From the NCBI RefSeq assembly GCF_029626265.1, contig NZ_JARUBN010000001.1:1860001-1924000 (forward strand): DNA of 64,000 bases. Reading direction: 5' to 3'. This stretch comes from Micromonospora sp. WMMD1102 (lineage in GTDB: Bacteria > Actinomycetota > Actinomycetes > Mycobacteriales > Micromonosporaceae). The notes below the pieces were generated by a model, which was not told the DNA's origin, ran no database searches, and saw only the letters and a program-made list of their open reading frames with translations. A program made the position numbers and the translations under genes. Shown here in pieces: positions 44,570 through 53,203 of the stretch; positions within the stretch are counted from its first letter, which is position 1; the number at the start of each line of letters is the position of its first letter.

Positions 44570-45382
44570 CTACCGGGCCAGCTCAGTTCCGGAGCCGTTG
44601 GCGTCCAGCCCGCCCAGGAAACCCTTGGCGACCATGCCGCGTAGGCCGCGCTCGGCGGTCTCCGTGTCCAGCCCGGCCCGGTGCGCGACCGCACGGGTCG
44701 TCCGAACACCGTCGCAGGCGGCGAGCAGGTCCGCCAGCCTCGACGGCAGCCGGTACGTCCGCACCGGACCGGAACGGCTCGTGGCGTGCAGCAGGTAGTG
44801 GGTGGTACCGCTCGGCAGGCTGCCGGCCGCCCGTCCGGCGACGACGATCCGTTGGATCTCCGCGATCGGGCGGTCGAACGTCGCGAGCAGGACGCCCGGC
44901 CGCAGCGCGGGCGGGCCGGCCGGCGGTTCCACCCCAACGGTGCCGACCCGTGCCTCGTACCAGAGGGTTTCGAACGCCACCATCTCGCGGAGCAGCCGGA
45001 TCCGGGCGGTACTGGGCAGCGTGGCAACGGCCGCGGCGAGCTCGCTCCCGACCGCCAGGCTGTCCTCGGGCCGGCTCAACGTCCGACGTCCCAGTACGGG
45101 GCGCAGCACGGTCTCCTCCTCGGCGGTGCCGCGGAGCAGGGCTGCGCTGCCGGGGAAGGCGGCGGTGAACCTGGCCTTGCGTTTGAGGCTGGTGATCGAG
45201 GCGGTGAGCCGAAGGCCGGGCAGTGGCACGGCGGCCAGTCGCCGGGCCAGCTCGGGGTCGGTGCCGTGCCGCCGGGCGAACCTGTCGGGGTCGGCGTGCA
45301 GCTCCTCGGCGAGTGACCCGTCGATCAGGAGCCTGGCCAGCAGCGCCTGCCCGCCAGCCGGAAAGGTGTGCTCCGTGCTCAT
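44570..45382 (-). CDS. Candidate MNIO partner protein with C-terminal winged-helix domain
   Basis: 270 residues. Its start overlaps the MNIO gene stop (ATGA), the usual arrangement for MNIO (DUF692) enzymes and their partner. The N-terminal part (LLARLLIDGSLAEELHADPD; FARRHGTDPELARRL) resembles DUF2063-like partners. The C-terminal 60 residues look like a winged helix (RLADLLAACDGVRTTRAVAH, RGLRGMVAKGFLGGL) that could bind the precursor leader. Partner assignment rests mainly on position and is moderately sure. Confidence 0.65.
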   Translation of the reverse strand: MSTEHTFPAGGQALLARLLIDGSLAEELHADPDRFARRHGTDPELARRLAAVPLPGLRLTASITSLKRKARFTAAFPGSAALLRGTAEEETVLRPVLGRRTLSRPEDSLAVGSELAAAVATLPSTARIRLLREMVAFETLWYEARVGTVGVEPPAGPPALRPGVLLATFDRPIAEIQRIVVAGRAAGSLPSGTTHYLLHATSRSGPVRTYRLPSRLADLLAACDGVRTTRAVAHRAGLDTETAERGLRGMVAKGFLGGLDANGSGTELAR

Positions 45383-46233
45383 CGGGCACCCCGGGAGACG
45401 CCGCCCGCCGTGAGGGTGGCGCGGACCCGGTCCAGCTCGTCGACGAGTTCGGTGAAGTCGTCGGGGAAATGGCCGTCCCGCTCGATCATGGCGGCCCGGA
45501 CGTGCTGGCGGCTCTCCAGGTGTTCGAGCAGTGCGAACACGTCGTCTCCCACCGGGGCGTCGTGGCCGTCGACGAGTGGTACGCCACCCTGGCCCAGGTT
45601 GCCCGCCAGGTGCACCTGGACGACACGGTCGAGCGGCAGCGCGTCGAGGAAGTCGTAGGGGTCGAACCCGTGGTTGGCCGCGTTGACCACGACGTTGTTC
45701 AGGTCCAGCAGCAGGCCGCAGTCGCAGCGGTCGAGGACGGCGGTGATGAACTCGGCCTCGGTCATGCCGCCCGGCAGGTCGAGATAGTAGCTGATGTTCT
45801 CCAGCAGGAACGGCCGCCCCAGCCCGTCCTGCACCCGCTGCGCGTTCGCGGCTATCGTCCTGACCTTCTCTTCCGTGCGGAGCACCGGCGTCAGGTTGTG
45901 CAGCTCGACGCCGTCCTCCCGGGTGAAGCAGAGGTGGTCGCTGACCCAGGGTGCGTCGACGACGTCCGCCACCGCCGCGACGGCGTCCAGGTAGTCCGGA
46001 TCCACCGGGGCGTCCGAGCCGATCGACATCTCCAGGCCGTGGGCGACCACGACGAAGCGGTCCCGGAGAGCGCGCAGCAGCTTGTTCTGCGCCGGATCCA
46101 CCAGGTAGCGGTCCGTGACGATCTCCAGCCAGTCGATCGCGGCCGGGTGGGCGAGGATCCCGTCGTGCAGCTCCTCGCGGTAGCCGAGCCCGACGCCCAG
46201 GTCGGGCGGGGCGGAGATGGTGGTAGTGGGCAT
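45379..46233 (-). CDS. MNIO (DUF692) multinuclear iron oxidative enzyme
   Basis: 284-residue TIM-barrel enzyme of the MbnB/TglH family, which uses two or three iron atoms and O2 to remodel Cys or other residues in RiPP precursors. Predicted metal ligands are visible in order: H65 (VVAHGLEMSIG), H100 (WVSDHLCF), E145 (LLENISYY), D177 and H188 (LLLDLNNVVVNAANHG), H208 (VVQVHLAG), D222 and H224 (VDGHDAPV). All core positions seem intact. It overlaps the partner gene and follows the nitroreductase gene by 29 bp. Confidence 0.93.
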   Translation of the reverse strand: MPTTTISAPPDLGVGLGYREELHDGILAHPAAIDWLEIVTDRYLVDPAQNKLLRALRDRFVVVAHGLEMSIGSDAPVDPDYLDAVAAVADVVDAPWVSDHLCFTREDGVELHNLTPVLRTEEKVRTIAANAQRVQDGLGRPFLLENISYYLDLPGGMTEAEFITAVLDRCDCGLLLDLNNVVVNAANHGFDPYDFLDALPLDRVVQVHLAGNLGQGGVPLVDGHDAPVGDDVFALLEHLESRQHVRAAMIERDGHFPDDFTELVDELDRVRATLTAGGVSRGAR

Positions 46234-46262
46234 GACCTCTCCTCGCGGTTCGTAGGGCTCGC

Positions 46263-46949
46263 TCAGGCCGTCCGGAACACTGGCGACGGGGCCGGGTGTC
46301 CGGGCGCGACGGGGTGTCCGAGCGCGACTGTGAACAGGTGCCGCGCCCCCGGCAGGAGCCCGGCCGCCGCCCGCCGCACCAGGTAGTGGCCGGCGCCGAA
46401 GACCACGCCCTCCAGACCGTGGGTGCGCGCGGCCAGCCAGATGGCGTAGCCGAGCGCGCCGATCCGGACCAGCAGGCCTCCGGCGGCCTCCCGTCCCGTC
46501 CCCGCCGGCGAGCCGCAGACGAGCGCGAACACCGGCGCGTCGGCGTAGACGTCCGCCAGATCGTCGAGCCAGTCCGGAACGCCGAGCGGAAGAAGATTGC
46601 CGGCGGGAGCTGGCGTGAACAGGCCCCTACCCCGACCGTCGGCGCGGCGGACCGCCAGCAGCAGCCGCACGCCCGGGTCCGGATGCCGGTCGACCGGCCA
46701 CTGGTCACGCTGAGCCCGGGTCGCCCGGTGCAGCACCGCGCGCAGCGTCGCCTCGGTCACCGGCGTCTCGGTGAACTCCCGCACCGACCTACGGCCTTCG
46801 AGGACCGCCGCAAGTGGTACGCCGTCGGTCACGGGCTCGGCCGCCCCGTCGTCCGGCGCGTACCTTTCGACGCTGCGGGGGAACGGGGCGCGACGGCGTA
46901 CCAGGTCTGCCAGCGCCTCGGCCGGTACGTCCACGGGGATCAGTGGCAT
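46263..46949 (-). CDS. Nitroreductase-family FMN oxidoreductase
   Basis: 228-residue nitroreductase fold: LEGRRSVREFTETPVTEATL at the N-terminus and GALGYAIWLAARTHGLEGVV later. In a RiPP cluster with YcaO and E1 proteins such an enzyme is expected to oxidise azolines to azoles, or to reduce another intermediate. It overlaps the end of the upstream fusion gene by 10 nt. A second SagB-like domain is fused in that neighbour, so the cluster encodes two dehydrogenase-like units. Confidence 0.85.
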   Translation of the reverse strand: MPLIPVDVPAEALADLVRRRAPFPRSVERYAPDDGAAEPVTDGVPLAAVLEGRRSVREFTETPVTEATLRAVLHRATRAQRDQWPVDRHPDPGVRLLLAVRRADGRGRGLFTPAPAGNLLPLGVPDWLDDLADVYADAPVFALVCGSPAGTGREAAGGLLVRIGALGYAIWLAARTHGLEGVVFGAGHYLVRRAAAGLLPGARHLFTVALGHPVAPGHPAPSPVFRTA

Positions 46950-48634
46950 CTCTCACCTCGGTGTAGGCCGGCTACCACGGTCACGTACCGGCCGGTCGGT
47001 TGCAGGTCGAGCAGCTCGGCCAGGCTCTCGTCCCAGCGGGTCGCGAATTCCGTGCGGAGCCCGTGCGCGGCGGCGACGGCGGCGAGCTGGGTGACGGCGC
47101 AGCCCGCGTCCAGGTGGGTGAGCCGGTACGCGAAGTCCTGGTACTTTGCCGCCACCCGGTCGTGTGCGGCGGTGAACACCAGCGCGGCGTCGAGACGGTC
47201 GGCGGGCAGGTCGGTGCCGGCCAGCGCGTTGGCCAGCGGCACGGCGTCGGCGCGCAGGGCGATCAGCGCGTGGTCCAGGTCGTCGTAGCGGAAGATCGTT
47301 CCGGGTAGGTCGGCGACGCCGGTCTCGGTGACGAGGTGGAGTTCCACCGACCCGAGCTGCCCGCCGGACGGCACCCAGCGCTGCGCCGGGCCGTCGGCCT
47401 CGCCCCGCCGTCGGCCCGCCACCCGGGCGAGCAGGTCGGCGACCAGCGCCTGGTGCAGGCTTCCGGGTGCGGCCCGGCGTACGCCGTCGCCGAACGTCCC
47501 CGGCAGCGGCAACCGTTCCGCCGGCAGCCCGCGCCGGGGGTGGGCGTGGTGGGTCGGACGCTCGTCCGCCAACTCCCGCCACCTGCGCCGAACGGCCCGC
47601 GACGGGGGGCCGGCCCGCAGAGCGGCGGGAACCACCCGCTCGGTCATCCAGAGGCCGATGTCCACCAGGTCCGGCTCCGGCCCGTCGCCGCCGGCGTCGT
47701 CGCACGGGCAGTCCGGGTACGGCACGACGACGTGCTGGCCGGTGCCCCAGGCGTCGAGGTCGATCCTGGTCAACGTCGTCGGAGCCCGCAGGGATGCCCC
47801 GGAGACGATGCCCAGCACCTCGGCCGCGGCCAGCCCGGCGAGCGTCTCCCCGACCGTGGCATCAGCGAACCCGGCCGTGGCATCGGAGGTCTTCGCCGTC
47901 TTCCCGGCCGTGGCATCGGAGGTCTCCGCACCCAGCCAGCCCGCCTCGGCCCGGCCACGGCGCAGGCATCCGGGGCAGGCGGTGAGACCGGGAACGAAGC
48001 AGGGCCCGATCTCGAGGTGGGTGCGATCGGCGGCAACCCGTAGCACGGGCACGGCGTGCGGCGCACACAGTCCGGCCACCCGCTCGACCGCCGACGGGTC
48101 CCGGCTCTCCTCGACCACCACCACCAGGGACCGCCCGGCTCCGGCGAGGGCCTCGACTCCGGCTTCGGCAAGTGGCCCGCAGGTGATCTCGCCCACGCCG
48201 CACTCGCGCAGGTCCGCGGCGACCGCCCTGGTCACCTCGGTCGGCCCGACGACGTGCAAGGCGACCACCGCGAGCGCGTCGAGCAGGGCGCCGGTGCCGG
48301 CATGGCCGCCGTTGCCGCCCAGGCTGCGTGAGTGGTAGTCGACGACGTGCTCGGGGGCCCCACCCCGGCGGGGCGGCGCGGCGGATTCCAGCAGTCCACG
48401 TTGGTCGAGCAGGGCCAGTGGCCGGTCCAGGCGCTCCGGCGGCAGGCCCAGCTCGGCGGCGATCTCCTGGCGGTCCCGGGAGCCGTCGAGGAGGGGAAGA
48501 AGTCGCGGCAGCAGCGTGCTGGCGGCCCGACCCCGGAACACGTGGCGCGGCCCCGAGCCCTGCACGACGAGGGACTCCTCGGTCGGCACCACCGCGAGAC
48601 CACGGCACAGCCGTACCCGGACGTCATCGGACAC
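46940..48634 (-). CDS. TOMM leader-binding E1-like protein fused to SagB-type dehydrogenase
   Basis: 564 residues. Residues 1-90 resemble the RRE of TOMM leader-binding proteins (RLCRGLAVVPTEESLVVQGS; HVFRGRAA; RQEIAAELGLPPERLDRPL). Residues about 100-310 are an E1-like region with Cys pairs (CPGC, CPC) but no clear ATP loop. Residues about 340-560 are SagB/nitroreductase-like (VPSGGQLGSVELHLVTETGV; FAYRLTHLDAGCAVTQLAAV). It should hold the precursor for YcaO and oxidise the azolines. A repeat-derived TSDATAG insertion lies between CPGC and the middle region. GTG start. Confidence 0.82.
   Translation of the reverse strand: MSDDVRVRLCRGLAVVPTEESLVVQGSGPRHVFRGRAASTLLPRLLPLLDGSRDRQEIAAELGLPPERLDRPLALLDQRGLLESAAPPRRGGAPEHVVDYHSRSLGGNGGHAGTGALLDALAVVALHVVGPTEVTRAVAADLRECGVGEITCGPLAEAGVEALAGAGRSLVVVVEESRDPSAVERVAGLCAPHAVPVLRVAADRTHLEIGPCFVPGLTACPGCLRRGRAEAGWLGAETSDATAGKTAKTSDATAGFADATVGETLAGLAAAEVLGIVSGASLRAPTTLTRIDLDAWGTGQHVVVPYPDCPCDDAGGDGPEPDLVDIGLWMTERVVPAALRAGPPSRAVRRRWRELADERPTHHAHPRRGLPAERLPLPGTFGDGVRRAAPGSLHQALVADLLARVAGRRRGEADGPAQRWVPSGGQLGSVELHLVTETGVADLPGTIFRYDDLDHALIALRADAVPLANALAGTDLPADRLDAALVFTAAHDRVAAKYQDFAYRLTHLDAGCAVTQLAAVAAAHGLRTEFATRWDESLAELLDLQPTGRYVTVVAGLHRGERCH
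47871..47925 (-). repeat. 22-bp direct repeat within the fusion gene
   Basis: A 22-bp unit occurs at 47871-47892 and 47904-47925, with a degenerate third copy near 47851. It encodes TSDATAG-type segments, a low-complexity in-frame expansion. Confidence 0.8.
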
Positions 48635-49283
48635 CGGCGTCCTCCCTCTTCCTCAGGCGCAGCAGGGTACGCAGATCGCGTTCGGGCAGCGGCCGGCCGC
48701 AGCGGGGGCAGCCGTGGCAGGCGAGCACCGGGTCCTGCCGGACGGCGACCCCGCGCAGCGGTACGGAGATCACCCGACCGGCCGTCACGTCGGGGCGGGC
48801 CAGGACGCGGAGAGCCAACCCGGCCGCGGTCCGCGCGTGCTGCGGCAGGAAACCGGCCGGACCGCAGGCCGGGTCCCGGTCGTAGGCGACGTACAGGGCC
48901 GCGGACCCCGGCCAGTGCGGATCGTGTTGGGCCCGGCGTTCCTCGAAGCAGCCGTGACACGGCCCGGCTCCCGGCACGACCAGCGGTCCGATCCGCAGGT
49001 GCGAGGGCTCCAGCACGACCGGCAGCCAGGGGACACCGGTCGCGTGGGCGCGTTCGTCGATCTGGTCGCAGAACGCGGGCGACGGACGCCACAGGGCCAC
49101 CACCAGCGCGCTCGGCATACCGGCGAACGCGGTCTCCGGGGCGTCGTCGGGCGGGACCTGCGTGCCGTCCGTCATCCGGGCCAGTAGCCCGGTGACCCGG
49201 CGACCGAACGGACCGATTCCGAGCAGGGCCGTCCGCTCCGGGACGATCGCGGCGGGGGTGGTCAGGCGAACGGCTGTGGCCAT
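48624..49283 (-). CDS. Short E1-like cyclodehydratase component
   Basis: 219 residues. A nucleotide-fold start (ALLGIGPFGRRV) is followed by zinc Cys motifs: CHGC at 109-112 and CHGCPRC at 189-195. This is the pattern of the E1-like part of azoline-forming cyclodehydratases, here without an RRE. It overlaps the YcaO gene upstream (22 nt) and the fusion gene downstream (11 nt), so it is almost certainly part of the same complex. Confidence 0.78.
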   Translation of the reverse strand: MATAVRLTTPAAIVPERTALLGIGPFGRRVTGLLARMTDGTQVPPDDAPETAFAGMPSALVVALWRPSPAFCDQIDERAHATGVPWLPVVLEPSHLRIGPLVVPGAGPCHGCFEERRAQHDPHWPGSAALYVAYDRDPACGPAGFLPQHARTAAGLALRVLARPDVTAGRVISVPLRGVAVRQDPVLACHGCPRCGRPLPERDLRTLLRLRKREDAGVR

Positions 49284-50548
49284 GGATTCAGCTCCTCTTC
49301 GGGCAGCACGCGGTGGCCCATCCGGGCGGGTGCCTCGGACAGCCGTGGATGTGCGGTGAACTGGGCCAGCGGATGGAGGCTCAGCGGCTGGAGGTCGGGG
49401 ATGACGACGTGCACCGCGGTCAGCCCCACGTCAGCCAGCTCCCGCGTCGTCCGGTCGACCACGACGGGCCGGGCTCCGGCGCCGGCCAGCCGCTCGACCA
49501 GCGCCGCGAGGGCCAGGTCCGGATCGGCCGGCAGTTCCGGGCGTCGGGGCGACGGCCGCGCGACGGCATCGGTCAGCAGGAAGTCGAATGCGCCCGCCCG
49601 CTCCGGTGCCCCCATGAACCGGGCACCGTCGTGCACCGCCGCGGACCCCACGGGACCGCCCGGCGGGCCGGCGCCCTCGCTCAGCAGTCCGGTCAGGGCG
49701 ACCGCCTCCTCCAGAGCCTTGGCCGCCGCACCCGACAGGGTCCGCCCGGTGCTCGCCGCCGTCCAGTTCCGCAGTCGCGGGTCGTGCACGGCGCTCAACA
49801 GGCAGTAGACGGTCGGCACACCGAGGTCGGTCGTCGCGTCGAGCAGGCGTACGTCGACGAAGCGGCGCCGGCAGCAGTCGACGAGGTGGCGCGTCGACCC
49901 GGCCAGCTCGTCGGGCGCAACGGTGGGCAGGGGCAGCCGTTGCAGCCAGAGGATGGCGACGGCGTCCCGCTCGATCACCTCCAGGGCGCCGCGGACGACC
50001 GCCTCCACCGGATCGGTGTGCACCGCGTGGCCGGTGGAGAGCCGGTGTACGAAGCGTTCCGCGTCGTCGACCGGTGCCAGGTCCCGGCAGGCCATCACCG
50101 CCGGCACCCGGACCGGCGCGGCACTGCACAGGTCGAGTCCGATGACCCACCTGATCGGCGCGGCCGGGTCGAACGGGCGGACCGGGCAGCCGGGGGTGGC
50201 CAGTTCCCGTGCCGAGCAGCGCGGATAGCGGGAGGGTTCGAGGCACTCGCCGGCCAGCTCGTCGGCGGTCGCCCGCAGGATCTCCCGACGGTGCGGGGCC
50301 AGTGCCATCGCGTACCGCTCGGCACCCTCGGCGATGGCGACGAACCGGGCCAGTCGCGGGTCGGCCCAGCTCCGCCCACCACCGCCCAGCCGGCCGGTAC
50401 GGCGACGGGTGTTCGCCGGACCCGGCGTGCCCACCTCGGCCCCGCACGAGTAGAGCCGGTCGCAGATCCGTGACGGCCGTGCGTCGGAGACGGCCGACAC
50501 CACGCCGTAGGGGGACACCAACTCGTCGAGAGACTCCGGATTCACCAT
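49262..50548 (-). CDS. YcaO cyclodehydratase 1
   Basis: 428-residue YcaO enzyme. ATP/Mg motifs are present: E74 and E77 (AIAEGAERYA), E182, E190 and E193 (VEAVVRGALEVIERDA). The protein ends NPWPQPFA, the proline-rich tail typical of azoline-forming YcaO proteins. It should phosphorylate backbone amides so that Cys/Ser/Thr cyclise, or in other family members form thioamides or amidines. It follows the precursor gene by 79 bp on the same strand and is paralogous to the divergent YcaO at 50929. Confidence 0.93.
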   Translation of the reverse strand: MVNPESLDELVSPYGVVSAVSDARPSRICDRLYSCGAEVGTPGPANTRRRTGRLGGGGRSWADPRLARFVAIAEGAERYAMALAPHRREILRATADELAGECLEPSRYPRCSARELATPGCPVRPFDPAAPIRWVIGLDLCSAAPVRVPAVMACRDLAPVDDAERFVHRLSTGHAVHTDPVEAVVRGALEVIERDAVAILWLQRLPLPTVAPDELAGSTRHLVDCCRRRFVDVRLLDATTDLGVPTVYCLLSAVHDPRLRNWTAASTGRTLSGAAAKALEEAVALTGLLSEGAGPPGGPVGSAAVHDGARFMGAPERAGAFDFLLTDAVARPSPRRPELPADPDLALAALVERLAGAGARPVVVDRTTRELADVGLTAVHVVIPDLQPLSLHPLAQFTAHPRLSEAPARMGHRVLPEEELNPWPQPFA

Positions 50549-50627
50549 GCCTCCCCGGGCCCGCCCGCCGTGCTCGCGGCACGACGGGCGGGCGGTCGCA
50601 CTCCGTCGAACTACCCGCGCCGGTGGC

Positions 50628-50765
50628 TCAGGCGCACATCGGGTAGTTGCACTGGACGTTCGAGCTCTGCGCCACGCCGCACATCGGCGCCTCGTCGAAC
50701 GTGCCGTACTCCTCGTAGTCCTCGACGTCGAGGTCCAGTTCGGTGGTGCTGATTTCAGCCGCCAT
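50628..50765 (-). CDS. RiPP precursor peptide (45 residues, three Cys)
   Basis: A small gene with ribosome site GGAAGGAG 6 nt before the ATG. The leader MAAEISTTELDLDVEDYEEY is very acidic. The C-terminal part MCGVAQSSNVQCNYPMCA has Cys29, Cys39 and Cys44, two PMC motifs and Ser34-Ser35 as modifiable residues. It sits between two YcaO genes and heads the minus-strand biosynthetic operon. The position and composition fit a thiazole/oxazole precursor that is also a substrate for MNIO chemistry. Confidence 0.85.
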   Translation of the reverse strand: MAAEISTTELDLDVEDYEEYGTFDEAPMCGVAQSSNVQCNYPMCA

Positions 50766-50928
50766 CTCGTACTCCTTCCGGTGGAAAAGGGCGTGGACCA
50801 CCCTGTCGACACCGTCCGTCGCCGGGCGGTCGGCGGCCGGTCGTCCGGCGACCGGGCGCGGACCGGAGGCACTGCCAGGCTGTGGGCCCGACGAACGCGA
50901 GCGGGCGGGGCCGGAGAGGGGACTGGAC

Positions 50929-52236
50929 GTGCGCCACCGGGAGAGACCGAGGGACCTGACATCGCTCGACGGCCTGGTCTCGCCCTACGGGCTGGTCTCC
51001 CGGGTCGGGGCGCTGGCCACCCCGGGCCTGCCCGCCTACTTCTGCTACTGGAAGTCGGAGGCGGGTGCGCCCGGTCCGGCCCGCCGGCTCGGTCACCAGG
51101 AGATTCTCGTCGGCTCCGGCCAGGCGTGGGACGATCCGGGTCTCGCGCGGTTCGTCGCCATCGCCGAGGTCGCCGAACGGTACGCGGGTCGCGACGTCCT
51201 CGCCGAGGAACGGATCTGGGCGACCGCCGAGGAACTGGGCGACGATTGTCTGGAACCCGAGCGGTACCCGCGTTGCACGGAGGCCGAGTACGCGCATCCG
51301 GACTGCCCGATCGTCCCCTTCGACCCCCGCGCGGCGATCCGCTGGACATCCGGGCTCGACCTGTTCAGCGGCGAACCGGTCTGGGTACCGGCTGTGCTGG
51401 CCTGTTACGGACTCACCGGGACCGTGCCGGCGGAGCACTTCAGCTGTCGGATGTCGACGGGCTTCGCGGTCCACACCGACCCGGTGGAAGCCGTCGTCCG
51501 GGGGCTGTTCGAGGTCGTCGAGCGGGACGCCAACGCGGTCGTCTGGCTCCAGCGGCTCGCCCTGCCGCTGGTGGATCCCGGCTGCCTCGACGAACGGCTG
51601 CGCCGACTGGTCGGGTGGTGCCGTGACCGGTTCAAGGAGGTCCACCTCTTCGACGCCACCTCCGACCTGGGCGTGCCGACGGTCTACTGCGTGGTCGCCG
51701 CCGAATACGACCCGCGGGCGCACCGGGTGGTCGGTGCCAGCTCCGCCCGGGATCTGACCGGGGCCGCGCACAAGGCACTCCTGGAGGCGCTGGGCGTCCC
51801 GCAGTTCATCCACTTCGTGGATCCGACGGCGGAGCCGGCGACACGGGCGCGGCTGCGGGCCGTGGGAGACACCACACGTTACATGGGTCGGACGGAACAC
51901 GCGTACGCGTTCGACTTCCTGCTGGACGGTGCGGATCGCCGTACGTCCACGGCTCGGCCGTCGCTGCCCGCCGACCCGTCCGAGGCGCTGGCCGAGGTCG
52001 TCGGCCGGCTCGCCGGGGCCGGGATGCGGCCGGTCGTCGTCGACCGCACCACCCGGGAACTGGCCGACGTCGGGCTCACCGCGGTGAACGTCGTCGTCCC
52101 CGACCTCCAGCCGATGAGCGTCGAGCACCTGATCCGGTTCACCGCACATCCGAGGCTGTACGAGGCACCGGCCCGGATGGGCTATCGTGTCCTGCCCCCG
52201 GCGAAACTGAACCCGTGGCCGCAGCCGATGGCCTAG
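50929..52236 (+). CDS. YcaO cyclodehydratase 2 (divergent paralogue)
   Basis: 435 residues from the GTG at 50929 (GGAGAGGGG upstream). Intact ATP-site residues E80 and E83 (AIAEVAERYA), E187, E195 and E198 (VEAVVRGLFEVVERDA). Ends NPWPQPMA. It is clearly related to YcaO 1 along its whole length, for example DRTTRELADVGLTAV in both. Transcribed divergently from the precursor. The pair may act on different residues or form a heteromer. Confidence 0.92.
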   Translation: MRHRERPRDLTSLDGLVSPYGLVSRVGALATPGLPAYFCYWKSEAGAPGPARRLGHQEILVGSGQAWDDPGLARFVAIAEVAERYAGRDVLAEERIWATAEELGDDCLEPERYPRCTEAEYAHPDCPIVPFDPRAAIRWTSGLDLFSGEPVWVPAVLACYGLTGTVPAEHFSCRMSTGFAVHTDPVEAVVRGLFEVVERDANAVVWLQRLALPLVDPGCLDERLRRLVGWCRDRFKEVHLFDATSDLGVPTVYCVVAAEYDPRAHRVVGASSARDLTGAAHKALLEALGVPQFIHFVDPTAEPATRARLRAVGDTTRYMGRTEHAYAFDFLLDGADRRTSTARPSLPADPSEALAEVVGRLAGAGMRPVVVDRTTRELADVGLTAVNVVVPDLQPMSVEHLIRFTAHPRLYEAPARMGYRVLPPAKLNPWPQPMA

Positions 52237-52238
52237 CC

Positions 52239-52265
52239 GGCCGGGCCGCAGCCGGTGGCCCGGCC
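52239..52265. terminator. Hairpin between YcaO 2 and the convergent SARP gene
   Basis: A perfect 9-bp stem (GGCCGGGCC at 52239-52247 with 52257-52265), directly after the YcaO stop. No T-run. Confidence 0.5.
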
Positions 52266-52325
52266 TGGCGGTTTCCGGACGACGGCTCCCTCGGATACCG
52301 CGACGAAGTGGTACCGAGCGGCGGG

Positions 52326-53081
52326 TCAGAACACGGCTCGGGAGAGCCCCGGGTTGCGCTGGAGCAGTCGCTGGTGCGTCTGCCGCAGGGCCGGTCCCGG
52401 CTCGTCGCCGAGCTGCTCCACCAGTCGGGCACGGATGCCGGCATAGCGTTCCAGCGCCTCGGCCTGGTGACCGCACCGGTGCAGCGCCTCCATCAGCAAT
52501 CCCGTGATCGCCTCGTCCAGCGGATGCTCCTCGGCCAGGTGCACCAGGTCCGGCACCAGCTCCGCGTGCCGCCCCGCCGCGAGCCAGGCGGCGGCCGCGG
52601 CCGTCCGGGCCGACAGCTGCTCCCGACACAGTGTCGCGCGGGCCCCGTCCGCCCACGGGGAGTCCACGTCGGCCAGGGGTACCCCGGCGGGCAACCGCAG
52701 GGCGCGGTCGTAGAGGCAGGCGGCGGCGTTGTCGTCGATCGCCAGCCGCGCCTGCCGGACCAGTTGTCTGAACCGGTGCAGGTCGATCCGCTCGGGATCC
52801 ACGTCCAGCAGATAGCCGCCCCGCAACCGCACCAGCTCGCGTTCGGCCCCACCGGCCTCCGCGAGGGTACGCCGCAACCGCTTGGCGCAGGTGTAGAGCG
52901 CGTCTCTCGGGTCGACGGGCATCTCCTCGCCCCAGATCCGCGAGATCAGCCGCTCGTCGGGAACGAACTCGCGCGGCGACCAGGCCACGGAGGCGAGCAG
53001 ACTCCGGACCCGGCCGGAGGACGGACGGACCTGCCTGCCCCCGCTGACGATTGCCACCGCGCCCAACAGCTGGAATTCCAC
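52326..53081 (-). CDS. SARP family transcriptional activator
   Basis: 251 residues from the GTG at 53081 (GAGGAG upstream). OmpR-type winged helix (EFQLLGAVAIVSGGRQVRPS; LISRIWGEE) and a bacterial transcriptional activation domain (VDLHRF-type and EEHPLDEAITGLLMEALHRC). This is the short SARP layout used by pathway-specific activators, so it probably switches on the adjacent RiPP genes. Confidence 0.92.
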   Translation of the reverse strand: MEFQLLGAVAIVSGGRQVRPSSGRVRSLLASVAWSPREFVPDERLISRIWGEEMPVDPRDALYTCAKRLRRTLAEAGGAERELVRLRGGYLLDVDPERIDLHRFRQLVRQARLAIDDNAAACLYDRALRLPAGVPLADVDSPWADGARATLCREQLSARTAAAAAWLAAGRHAELVPDLVHLAEEHPLDEAITGLLMEALHRCGHQAEALERYAGIRARLVEQLGDEPGPALRQTHQRLLQRNPGLSRAVF

Positions 53082-53203
53082 CTCTGCTCCTCGCGACGAG
53101 ATGCGAACATGCCAGGCCACAACGTCGCACCCTGCCGCATGATCTCCGCTCCGATCGCGCATGGCACTGTCAGGAGTTCTCGACAGGACGCCCGGTTCTC
53201 GTG

